In this document: piece by piece, positions 1 to 7,468 of the stretch | Numbering within the stretch: the first letter of the stretch is position 1 | How the letters are laid out: the number at the start of each line of letters is the position of its first letter | NCBI RefSeq assembly: GCF_963678875.1 | Contig: NZ_OY787456.1 | Coordinates: 682,001-746,000, forward strand | Source of the DNA: an uncultured Hyphomonas sp. | Lineage (GTDB): Bacteria; Pseudomonadota; Alphaproteobacteria; Caulobacterales; Hyphomonadaceae | DNA: 64,000 nucleotides | Direction: 5' to 3' | Notes under the pieces: generated by a model | Databases searched by the model: none | What the model was told of the DNA's origin: nothing | What the model saw: only the letters and a program-made list of their open reading frames with translations | Position numbers and translations under genes: made by a program

Positions 1-86
1 CCGACGAGGTCGACCAGGTGCGCGCCGAGGGGCTTGAACTGGAAGCCTTCCAGAACGGGGCATTCGACGAAGGCGCGACGGATTAG
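1..86 (+). CDS. 3' end of an unidentified gene
   Basis: An open plus-strand frame runs in from the left edge and ends at the TAG at 84-86. Only 27 residues are visible. They are acidic (many Asp and Glu, ending EGATD), and no domain can be recognised. It converges on nadE with 3 bases between the two stop codons. The frame has the codon style of its neighbours, but so little is visible that a chance open frame cannot be excluded. Confidence 0.45.
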   Translation, partial: DEVDQVRAEGLELEAFQNGAFDEGATD

Positions 87-89
87 GCT

Positions 90-1739
90 TTATGCGTCCC
101 GGAACCGGTTCGTGATCGGGTAGCGGCGGTCGCGGCCGAAATTCTTTCCGCCGATCTTCACGCCCGGCGGGGCCTGGCGACGTTTGTATTCGGCGATGTA
201 GAGCAGGTGCTCGATCCGCTTCACCACGGCGGCGTCATGTCCGCGGGCGATGATGTCTTCCACGTCTTCCTCGCCTTCCACCAGGCCGCGCAGGATATCG
301 TCCAGCACGTCATACGGGGGCAGGGAGTCCTGGTCGGTCTGGTCTTCGCGCAGTTCCGCGCTTGGCGGCTTGGTGATGATCCGCATCGGGATCACTTCGC
401 CGCCCGGGCCGAGGGCGCCCTGCGGCACGGCCGTGTTACGCCAGCGCGCCAGTTCGAACACTTCGGTCTTCCAGAAATCCTTCAGCGCATTATAGCCGCC
501 GCACATGTCGCCATAGAGCGTCGCATAGCCGACCGCCATCTCGCTCTTGTTGCCGGTCGTCACCACCATGTGCCCGAACTTGTTCGACAGCGCCATCAGC
601 GTCACCGCGCGCAGGCGGGACTGGATGTTCTCTTCTGTGGTATCTGGAGTCGTATCGGCAAAGGCCTCGCTCAGCATCTCGTCCAGCGCGTTCACGCCGG
701 GACGGATATTGATCGTGTCATAGCGCGCGCCCAGCGCCTCTGCACAAAGTTTTGCGTCCTCCAGACTGTCAGAGGACGTATATTTCGACGGCAGCATCAC
801 GCACCACACGCGCTCCGGCCCCAGCGCGTCGACGGCGATCGCCGCCGTCAGCGCGCTATCGATGCCGCCGCTCATGCCCAGCACCACGCCGGGGAAACGG
901 TTCTTGTTGACGTAATCGCCGAGCGCCATCACCGCCGCGCGGTATTCGGCCTCCCAGCCGCTGGTCAGCTCCACTTGGGCGTCGCTCGTGAACTGGTGCG
1001 TCTCGCCATCATAGGAGACCAGCGCCGTGCCCGTGACGAAATCGCCGAGCAGCTGGTGCTCCGTCCCGTCGAAATCGACGGCATAGCTCGCCCCGTCGAA
1101 GACCAACTCGTCCTGCCCGCCCACCTGGTTCACGAACAGGTAGGGCACGCCGGTCTTGGTCCAGGCGGAGAAGCTCGTGTGCCGCTCCACCTGCACGGTG
1201 CGGCGCCACGGGCTGCCGTTCGGCACGATCAGCATTTCCGCGCCCGCCTCGGCCAGCGCAGAGGGCACGCGCGGATACCAGATGTCCTCACAGATCGCGA
1301 TGCCGCACTGGATGCCGTTCAACTCGAACACGGGCAGGGGGCCTTCGCCCGCATCGAAGATGCGCTTCTCGTCGAACACGCCATAGTTCGGCAGCTCGCG
1401 CTTGTCATAGCGCCCGGCCACTGCGCCATCTTTCAGCAGCACGGCGGAATTGTGCCGTTTCTTGCCGTCCATCCAGGGGCTGCCGATGATCACGGCCGGG
1501 CCGCCAGCCGTCTCCGCGGCGAGGGCCTGAACCGCCTTCATGGAGTCTTCCACGGCGGCCGGTTTCAGCACCAGGTCCTCGGCCGGATAGCCAAGGATGA
1601 ACAGTTCGGAGAGGACAAGCAGGTCAGCGCCCTTGTCCTTCGCCTCGGCATACGCCCCGCGCGCCAGCTCAAAGTTCCCCTTGATGTCCCCCACCACAGG
1701 ATTGAGCTGCGCGACCAGGATTTTCAGATTTTTGCTCAT
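90..1739 (-). CDS. nadE: glutamine-dependent NAD+ synthetase
   Basis: Catalyses the last step of NAD+ synthesis: ATP-dependent amidation of deamido-NAD+ with ammonia released from glutamine. It is the two-domain, glutamine-using form. The N-terminal half is a nitrilase-fold glutaminase with the Glu-Lys-Cys triad visible (SELF Glu, DKRELP Lys, AICEDIW Cys; about residues 45, 113 and 150 of this start). The C-terminal half is the synthetase, with the PP-loop motif SGGIDS near residue 290. About 549 residues is normal for the family. I chose the ATG at 1739 (MSKNLKI); an in-frame ATG nine bases upstream at 1748 is equally possible because neither has a clear ribosome binding site. Transcribed alone on the minus strand. 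Confidence 0.95.
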   Translation of the reverse strand: MSKNLKILVAQLNPVVGDIKGNFELARGAYAEAKDKGADLLVLSELFILGYPAEDLVLKPAAVEDSMKAVQALAAETAGGPAVIIGSPWMDGKKRHNSAVLLKDGAVAGRYDKRELPNYGVFDEKRIFDAGEGPLPVFELNGIQCGIAICEDIWYPRVPSALAEAGAEMLIVPNGSPWRRTVQVERHTSFSAWTKTGVPYLFVNQVGGQDELVFDGASYAVDFDGTEHQLLGDFVTGTALVSYDGETHQFTSDAQVELTSGWEAEYRAAVMALGDYVNKNRFPGVVLGMSGGIDSALTAAIAVDALGPERVWCVMLPSKYTSSDSLEDAKLCAEALGARYDTINIRPGVNALDEMLSEAFADTTPDTTEENIQSRLRAVTLMALSNKFGHMVVTTGNKSEMAVGYATLYGDMCGGYNALKDFWKTEVFELARWRNTAVPQGALGPGGEVIPMRIITKPPSAELREDQTDQDSLPPYDVLDDILRGLVEGEEDVEDIIARGHDAAVVKRIEHLLYIAEYKRRQAPPGVKIGGKNFGRDRRYPITNRFRDA

Positions 1740-1770
1740 GAAGAGCATTTAGGCCGCTGCGGGAGGATTA

Positions 1771-1795
1771 GCAATCGGTCCTGTGGACCGATTGC
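1771..1795. repeat. perfect 11-bp hairpin between nadE and the diguanylate cyclase
   Basis: Arms GCAATCGGTCC (1771-1781) and GGACCGATTGC (1785-1795) enclose the loop TGT. It lies 3' of the minus-strand diguanylate cyclase and 5' of nadE. No T-tract follows on either strand, so it may be a weak terminator or a mobile hairpin. A related hairpin with the same GACCGATT arm sits at 10077-10097. Confidence 0.55.
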
Positions 1796-1857
1796 CCCGC
1801 AGCAGGCCCAAGCGCAAGCGCAGGGCGATGTGGGGGAAGCAAACCCTAACACGTGCC

Positions 1858-3456
1858 TCAGGAGGCAATGGCATGCAGCGTGTCTGGCGTCAGGTTCTGG
1901 AAAAAGCGGGTCTGGTTGCGACCATTCCGTTTTGAGGCATAGAGCGCGGTGTCGGCTGCGCGGCGCAGTGATGGTTTGTCCTTTGCATCGAACGGGGCGC
2001 ATGCGATGCCGATTGAAGCGCTGACGCGTACTTTGTGACCAGTCGACAACACCAGTGGTGTGCTTAATGCCTGATTTAAATCTTCAGCCATGCATTCGAT
2101 TGCATTGGGTGACGATACATTCTGACAGACAATGACAAACTCGTCTCCGCCAATTCGGACAAGCAGGTCATCCTCCCGAGTCATGGAATCCATCTGGCTG
2201 GCAACATGCTTCAGCAATTCGTCGCCTGCGCCATGGCCGAATGTGTCATTGACCGCCTTGAACCCGTCGAGATCCAATGCCAGCAGGTACGCAGGTGATG
2301 CCGGGCTGGCGTGGGCTATGATCCCTGGCAATTCCTGTTCGAAGCGCCGCATGTTCGCGAGCCCGGTGAGCGGATCGCTATTGGCCATTTGGATGACTTG
2401 CTCTTTTTCCTGCACATTCGCCGTAATATCGTCCGCTGTACCGAGATAGCCAACAACATTTCCGTCCGTGTCATAACGAGGCATGCCAGAAATTTCGATA
2501 TTGTAGGTGCACCCGTCCGTATCGGTGAACGTGCCGTGTGCTCCGGAATAGCGCCCCAGCGACTCGATTGCGCTCAGGATCTTGGTCAGATTTTCGTCGT
2601 CGAGTTGGATTATGTCGGTATACTGACACCCAACGATATTGCTTCGTCCACCCCTTAGTCGATCCAGGAATTTGCCTTCGGCATAAATGATCAATCCGTT
2701 CGCATCGGTTTCCCAAAAAAGGTCTGAGGCCAGTTCAGCAAAGTTGGAGAGGCGCGCAAGGGTGGCCTCCGTCGTCACCTGTTTGGCACGCAGTTGAGAG
2801 AAGGCATTCGTGATGGCCTTGTGTGCAGGCCAGAAGATCAGCAGGATCTCGCCGATGACAGTCAGCGCCGCCACCAGAAGGGAAACGGCTTCAATATTCT
2901 TCAACTGGGTGGAGCGATGTTCAGCTGCAGCTTCGAATGCGCTCACTGCACCGTCCAGCCGGTTCGCCAGCGCGCCTCTGGCGTCGGTTTCGAGCGCTTC
3001 AACGAGTTCAGCCGATGTGCCCGGGCTCGCGAGAACTTTGCGGGCATTTTCCATCATCCGGCTGGACATCGAGTTCAGGGAAGGAGACCCCTGTGTGTAG
3101 AGCGTGCTCAGTAAATTGTCTTCAGAGCTGATTGCGTTCAGTGTGTCGTGGCTCGATTCAAACAGCGCCAGATGCGCTTCGAGGTCAGATCGCAGCGCGT
3201 CATTGGGGGAGATGGAATAGTCATGGGCGGCGTGGGTGATCCGCTGCAGCAACATTCGTTGACGGCCGCTCAAATTGATCGATGAAGCATCCTCGGTGGC
3301 CCTGCGCAGCTCCGCCATGGATACGACATGGCTTACAAAAATGAACCCCAGGATCAGGCCCAGTGCGACAACATAGCGACGCCACAGCACGTGAAGCTGA
3401 ATGGCGTCGGGTTTGCGTGCGGCTGCGTCCTGCAGTCTGAATGCCTTGCTGACCAT
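1858..3456 (-). CDS. membrane diguanylate cyclase with PilJ-type sensor, PAS and GGDEF domains
   Basis: Predicted to make cyclic di-GMP from two GTP. Residues about 29-47 and 188-210 look like membrane spans. They bracket a periplasmic helical region whose start, NLSGRQRMLLQRI, closely matches the nitrate/PilJ-type sensory module. A PAS domain follows (about 235-350, with the WETDANG and GYLGTADDIT signatures), then a GGDEF domain. The active-site motif GGDEF is intact at 436-440, and an inhibitory site RxxD (R427-D430) lies exactly five residues before it, so the enzyme should be active and feedback-inhibited. There is no EAL domain. The start ATG at 3456 has no strong ribosome binding site. 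The ligand sensed is unknown. Confidence 0.9.
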   Translation of the reverse strand: MVSKAFRLQDAAARKPDAIQLHVLWRRYVVALGLILGFIFVSHVVSMAELRRATEDASSINLSGRQRMLLQRITHAAHDYSISPNDALRSDLEAHLALFESSHDTLNAISSEDNLLSTLYTQGSPSLNSMSSRMMENARKVLASPGTSAELVEALETDARGALANRLDGAVSAFEAAAEHRSTQLKNIEAVSLLVAALTVIGEILLIFWPAHKAITNAFSQLRAKQVTTEATLARLSNFAELASDLFWETDANGLIIYAEGKFLDRLRGGRSNIVGCQYTDIIQLDDENLTKILSAIESLGRYSGAHGTFTDTDGCTYNIEISGMPRYDTDGNVVGYLGTADDITANVQEKEQVIQMANSDPLTGLANMRRFEQELPGIIAHASPASPAYLLALDLDGFKAVNDTFGHGAGDELLKHVASQMDSMTREDDLLVRIGGDEFVIVCQNVSSPNAIECMAEDLNQALSTPLVLSTGHKVRVSASIGIACAPFDAKDKPSLRRAADTALYASKRNGRNQTRFFQNLTPDTLHAIAS

Positions 3457-3943
3457 AAGTCACTTATCGCAAGAGATGGTTAGAATTCAGTTGGCAGGTC
3501 TGCCCGGCGTTTTCCGATCCGGGTAAGGATCTGTTTAGGGGGTGAAGGTGCTTGAATCAGGGTGCCATAAAGAGCTGATGTCAAAAAATTAGCGGCCCTC
3601 CCGCACAAACTTTCTGTTCCGCCACAAATACCTGCCAGTTTGCAGCGCGTCCTGACCCGGCATCCCATTGATGGGCGAACCACTGAAGCAGGAAGGGGCC
3701 GCCATGACCGAAGGGATGCGGTCCGCCCGGCCCTGCATGTCGTGCGTGACGTGCACATGCGGCGGCTGCCGAAGGCCTGAAGGCCCCCGGCGCGCGCGTG
3801 GGAGCCCGTTTCCGGCTTCTGTAAATCGTCTATATATGGTCTGTATATTGTGTTCTTTATCGTGCCGGGGGCCGATCTATCCACCCCTTCAGGCCCGGTC
3901 CAAGGGGCACCCGGTCCCGGATCGCGCCGATGCGGACCCTGCT
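3457..3943. other. 487-base gap between parE and the diguanylate cyclase
   Basis: No convincing gene. A minus-strand frame at 3480-3884 and a plus-strand frame opening at 3704 (Cys-rich start MTEGMRSARPCMSC) have odd composition, and the plus-strand frame runs on as antisense of parE. The gap carries the 3' flank of parE, the promoter side of the cyclase, and TA-rich repeats at 3828-3855. Confidence 0.5.
3828..3856 (-). repeat. TA-rich ~11-bp phased direct repeats, copy A
   Basis: Read on the minus strand, this stretch contains two adjacent 11-mers, ATATACAGACC and ATATATAGACG, preceded by AGAACACA. The motif AGAACAC-N-ATATAYAGACC recurs at 35018-35036, where it is followed by further units. 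The AT-rich stretch stands out against a GC-rich background. Function unknown. Confidence 0.6.
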
Positions 3944-5947
3944 CTAAATGTCCAGATCTTCGACGAAGGCCGCGTTTTCTTGGATGAAGCGGAAGCGCAG
4001 CTCGGCCTTCTTGCCCATCAGCGTGTTGATGAGTTCGGCGGGCTTCATCTCGGTCAGCTCGTCCATGGAATCCGGCAGCGTCACACGGGCGAGCGTGCGG
4101 GAGGCCGGGTTCATCGTGGTCTCTTTCAGCTGCGCCGGGTTCATCTCGCCGAGGCCCTTGAAGCGCGTCATGTCGACCTTCTGGTTCGGCTTGAAATGCT
4201 CCTTCATTTTCGCTGCGCGGTCTGCCTCGTCCATGGCGTAGACGATCGTGCCCTTGTTGGAGAGCTTGAACAGCGGCGGCATGGCCAGGAAAAGCCGTCC
4301 GGATTCAATGAGTCCCGGTGTCATGCGGTAGAAGAAGGTGATCAGCAGCGCCGCGATGTGGGCGCCGTCCACGTCGGCATCGGTCATGATGATGATGCGC
4401 TCATACCGCAAATCATCGATGGAGAATTTCTTGCCGAGCTGCGTGCCGAGGGCGAGGGCGAGATCGTTGATCTCCTGGTTGGCCATCATCTTGTCGAGCG
4501 AGGCGCTCTCGACGTTCAGGATCTTGCCGCGCAGGGGCAGGATGGCTTGCGTCTTGCGGTCACGCGCTTGCTTGGCGCTGCCGCCAGCCGAGTCGCCCTC
4601 GACGAGGAACAGCTCGGTCTCGTCCGGGCCCTTTTCCGAACAGTCCGCCAGCTTGCCCGGCAGGCGCAGCTTCTTGGTCGCGGACTTGCGGTTGATTTCT
4701 TTCTGTTTCCTCCGGCGCGCGCGCTCATCCGCGCGGTCGACCGCCCAGGTCAGCAGCTTGTCCGCTTCCTTTGGGCTGCCCGCCAGCCAGTGGTCGAACC
4801 GGTCACGCACGGCGTTCTCGACGAGGCGGAACGCGGCGGTGGTCGACAGTTTGTCCTTCGTCTGGCCCACGAATTCCGGGCCGCGGATGAAAACGCTGAG
4901 CAACAGGCCGGAATGGCCCATGATGTCGTCGGCGGTGATGTCACCGGCCTTCTTGTTGCCGGTCAGCTCGCCGAAATTGCGAAGGCCCTTGGTGATCGCC
5001 GCGCGGAAGCCCGCCTCGTGCGTGCCGCCTTCCGGCGTCGGGATCGTATTACAGTAGGAGCGGGCAAAGCCGTCATTGTCGCCGAAGCCGGCCTGCGTCC
5101 ACGCGATGGCCCATTCCACCTTGCCTTCGGCGCCCATGTCCACGAGGCCCGTGAAAGGCGCTTCGGTGATCGTCGCCTTGCCGCCGAACACTTCGGCCAG
5201 CTGGTCGGCGAGGCCGTTCGGATAGGAGAGGGTGGCCTCTGCCGGGATCTTCGAGTCTTCCGGCAGCAGGGACGGATCGCAGTTCCAGCGCACTTCGACG
5301 CCGCGATAGAGATAGGCCTTCGAGCGCGCCATCTGGAACAGGCGGGCCGGGCGCCAGCGCATCTTCTCGCCGAAGATCTGGTAGTCCGGTTTGAACTTGA
5401 CCGACGTGCCGCGGCGGTTCGGGGCTGCGCCGACCTTCTCAAGCTTGCCTTCCACAAGGCCCCGCGAGAAGCATTGCCGGTAGAGCCGCTTGTCGCGGGC
5501 GACTTCGACTTCCACATGCTCCGACAGCGCGTTTACCACCGAGATACCCACGCCATGGAGGCCGCCAGCCGTTGCGTAGGCCTTGTCAGAGAATTTCCCG
5601 CCCGAGTGCAGCGTCGTCATGATGACTTCGAGCGCTGATTTCTTTGGGAATTTCGGGTGCGGATCGACCGGGATGCCGCGGCCATTATCTGAGACGGTCA
5701 GGTAGCCTTCGGCATCAAGGTTGATCTCGATCCGGCTGGCATGGCCGGCGACCGCTTCGTCCATGGCATTGTCCAGCACCTCGGCGAAGAGGTGGTGATA
5801 GGCGCGCTCGTCCGTGCCGCCGATATACATGCCGGGGCGCTTGCGGACGGGCTCAAGGCCTTCAAGGACTTCAATGTCCTTTGCGGAATAACCGGAATTA
5901 TCGGAGCTCATTTGGTCGAACAGCTTTGCTTGCTTGGCGGCGGCCAT
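3944..5947 (-). CDS. parE: DNA topoisomerase IV subunit B
   Basis: ATPase subunit of topoisomerase IV, which with ParC unlinks daughter chromosomes. The GHKL ATPase region shows KRPGMYIGG, the LDNAMDEAV ATP-binding segment, SDNGRGIP and GGLHGVGISVVNAL. The QTKDKL loop lies in the transducer domain. The TOPRIM domain has LVEGDSAGG, PLRGKILNVE and DADVDGAH, the Glu and Asp metal ligands. At 667 residues without the long GyrB insertion, ParE is a better call than GyrB. The start ATG at 5947 has a GGGAG-type ribosome binding site. It is divergent from the Old Yellow Enzyme gene, and an exact CtrA-type box lies about 70 bases upstream of its start. Confidence 0.95.
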   Translation of the reverse strand: MAAAKQAKLFDQMSSDNSGYSAKDIEVLEGLEPVRKRPGMYIGGTDERAYHHLFAEVLDNAMDEAVAGHASRIEINLDAEGYLTVSDNGRGIPVDPHPKFPKKSALEVIMTTLHSGGKFSDKAYATAGGLHGVGISVVNALSEHVEVEVARDKRLYRQCFSRGLVEGKLEKVGAAPNRRGTSVKFKPDYQIFGEKMRWRPARLFQMARSKAYLYRGVEVRWNCDPSLLPEDSKIPAEATLSYPNGLADQLAEVFGGKATITEAPFTGLVDMGAEGKVEWAIAWTQAGFGDNDGFARSYCNTIPTPEGGTHEAGFRAAITKGLRNFGELTGNKKAGDITADDIMGHSGLLLSVFIRGPEFVGQTKDKLSTTAAFRLVENAVRDRFDHWLAGSPKEADKLLTWAVDRADERARRRKQKEINRKSATKKLRLPGKLADCSEKGPDETELFLVEGDSAGGSAKQARDRKTQAILPLRGKILNVESASLDKMMANQEINDLALALGTQLGKKFSIDDLRYERIIIMTDADVDGAHIAALLITFFYRMTPGLIESGRLFLAMPPLFKLSNKGTIVYAMDEADRAAKMKEHFKPNQKVDMTRFKGLGEMNPAQLKETTMNPASRTLARVTLPDSMDELTEMKPAELINTLMGKKAELRFRFIQENAAFVEDLDI

Positions 5948-6000
5948 TTATGGTCTCCCTTAGGGACGGCGCGAGATCGTGTCGATACGGGGGAACATCA

Positions 6001-7302
6001 ATGACTGCCACGATTAACACTGCATTAACCCTGGCCAGCGGGCTGACATTTCCCAACCGCCTTGTGAAAGCGGCAATGACAGAGGGATTGGCTGATTCGC
6101 GCAATAGGGTCACTGAGGCGCATGTCACGCTCTACCGGCGCTGGGCCGAAGGCGGGCTCGGCGGCATCATCACCGGCAATGTCCAGATCGACCATGACCA
6201 CCTCGAACAGGTCGGCAATGTCGTCATCGGGCCGAAGATTTCGAATGAGGCACTGGACGGGTTCGCGTGCTGGGCCGACGCGTCGAAAAGCCATGGCGCG
6301 GCGCTGGTCATGCAGGTCAATCATGCCGGGCGCCAGACGCCGAAACTGATCAATCCGCGCCCCGCTGCGCCGAGCCCTGTGGCGCTCGGCCTGCCGGGCG
6401 GCCAGTTCGGTGAGCCCCGCGCGATGACGGCGGAAGAGATCCAGGCCGTGATCGAGGGCTTTGGCCGGGCCGCAAAAGTTGCGAAACAGACCGGGTTTGA
6501 CGGCATTCAGGTGCATGCTGCCCATGGTTACCTTCTCTCCCAGTTCCTGTCCCCGCTGGCCAACCAGCGTCAGGATGATTGGGGCGGCCCGCTTGAAAAC
6601 CGGGCAAGATTGCTGGTCGCCTGCGTGAAAGAGGCGAAGATCGCCGGGGGCGCCGGTTTTTCCGTATCGGTGAAGCTGAACTCGGCCGACTTCCAGAAAG
6701 GCGGCTTCAGCTTCGAGGACTGCCTCGGCGTGATTGATACGCTCGACACGCTGGGCGTTGATTTCGTGGAGATTTCCGGCGGCAACTACGAGCAGCCGAA
6801 GATGATGGACCAGGAAGGGATGGAGCCGGTTTTCGACCAGCCGGTCTCGGCTTCCACGCAGGCGCGGGAGGCCTATTTCCTGAAATACGCCCGCGCCGTG
6901 CAGGACCGGGCAAAGATGCCGCTGATGGTCACCGGAGGCTTCCGGACCGTCGCAGCGATGAACGAGGCATTGGCCTCCGGTGAGGCGGACCTGATCGGTC
7001 TCGGGCGTCCGCTCTGCGTGGACACAACCGCGCCAGCCCGGCTGCTGGACGGAACGCAGGACGCACTCGACCAGTGGGAGAAGAAGCTGCGCATCGGGCC
7101 GGGGCTTTTCGGACCGCATTCGCCGATCAAAATCATCAAGGCGCTCAACGGGTTCGGCGCCATGGGCTGGTATTATGAGCAGATCAGGCGCCTCGGTGCG
7201 GGCCAGGACCCGGACGAGAAAATGGCCGTCCTATCGGCCTTTCTGGCCAACCAGAAATCGGAAAAGGCTGCCGCAAAGGCATGGCGCGCCGAAGCGCCCT
7301 GA
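6001..7302 (+). CDS. Old Yellow Enzyme family NADH:flavin oxidoreductase
   Basis: FMN-dependent oxidoreductase, probably reducing alpha,beta-unsaturated carbonyls. The TIM-barrel signatures are visible: FPNRLVKAAM near the start, QVNHAGRQ (about 105-112), HAAHGYLLSQFLSP (172-185, with the substrate-binding His pair), and a C-terminal phosphate-binding stretch ending in IGLGRPL. Length is 433 residues. The ATG at 6001 is preceded by GGGGGAAC, which decides this start over an upstream in-frame codon at 5881 inside the parE leader. The true substrate cannot be read from sequence. Transcribed singly. Confidence 0.88.
   Translation: MTATINTALTLASGLTFPNRLVKAAMTEGLADSRNRVTEAHVTLYRRWAEGGLGGIITGNVQIDHDHLEQVGNVVIGPKISNEALDGFACWADASKSHGAALVMQVNHAGRQTPKLINPRPAAPSPVALGLPGGQFGEPRAMTAEEIQAVIEGFGRAAKVAKQTGFDGIQVHAAHGYLLSQFLSPLANQRQDDWGGPLENRARLLVACVKEAKIAGGAGFSVSVKLNSADFQKGGFSFEDCLGVIDTLDTLGVDFVEISGGNYEQPKMMDQEGMEPVFDQPVSASTQAREAYFLKYARAVQDRAKMPLMVTGGFRTVAAMNEALASGEADLIGLGRPLCVDTTAPARLLDGTQDALDQWEKKLRIGPGLFGPHSPIKIIKALNGFGAMGWYYEQIRRLGAGQDPDEKMAVLSAFLANQKSEKAAAKAWRAEAP
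6014..6029. promoter_or_regulatory. exact CtrA-type box (TTAA-N7-TTAAC) upstream of parE
   Basis: TTAACACTGCATTAAC matches the full CtrA motif of Caulobacterales exactly. It lies inside codons 5-10 of the Old Yellow Enzyme gene and 67-82 bases upstream of the divergent parE start, so parE is the more plausible target. Binding is inferred only. Confidence 0.4.
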
Positions 7303-7342
7303 TTGCAGGCAGGGGCGGGGTAAATCACAATTTTGTTGCGCA

Positions 7343-7370
7343 GGGGCCGGGTTGAAGCGGGCCCGGCCCC
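7343..7370 (+). terminator. GC-rich hairpin after the Old Yellow Enzyme gene
   Basis: GGGGCCGGG (7343-7351) pairs perfectly with CCCGGCCCC (7362-7370) around a 10-base loop. There is no T-run after it, so termination is uncertain. It overlaps the candidate lon promoter. Confidence 0.5.
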
Positions 7371-7381
7371 TCTCCACATCT
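7351..7381 (+). promoter_or_regulatory. candidate heat-shock (sigma-32) promoter of lon
   Basis: GTTGAA at 7351-7356, a 17-base spacer, then CCACATCT at 7374-7381. This matches the RpoH consensus CTTGAA / CCCCATnT with one mismatch in each element. It predicts an mRNA leader of about 80 bases before the lon ATG. lon is a classical RpoH target, which supports the reading. Confidence 0.5.
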
Positions 7382-7468
7382 GGTACATCGCCCGACTCCC
7401 GCCATCATGTGCGGGTAGGGTCACATGGTCGCCGCCAGGCGGGATCATAATACGAAGGAGGCAGTTAC

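Noticed and set aside
207..2024. Plus-strand frame of 605 codons
   Set aside because: Antisense to nadE and the cyclase end; composition His/Arg/Gln-rich as in GC shadows.
3480..3884. Minus-strand frame of 134 codons in the gap beside parE
   Set aside because: Arg-, Thr- and Ser-rich, no domain, contains the phased TA repeat, no clear ribosome site.
3704..5638. Plus-strand frame with a good ribosome site and Cys-rich start (CMSCVTCTCGGC)
   Set aside because: No stop until deep inside parE, where it is antisense shadow; the Cys cluster spans only about 15 codons. A short recoded peptide cannot be excluded but has no support.
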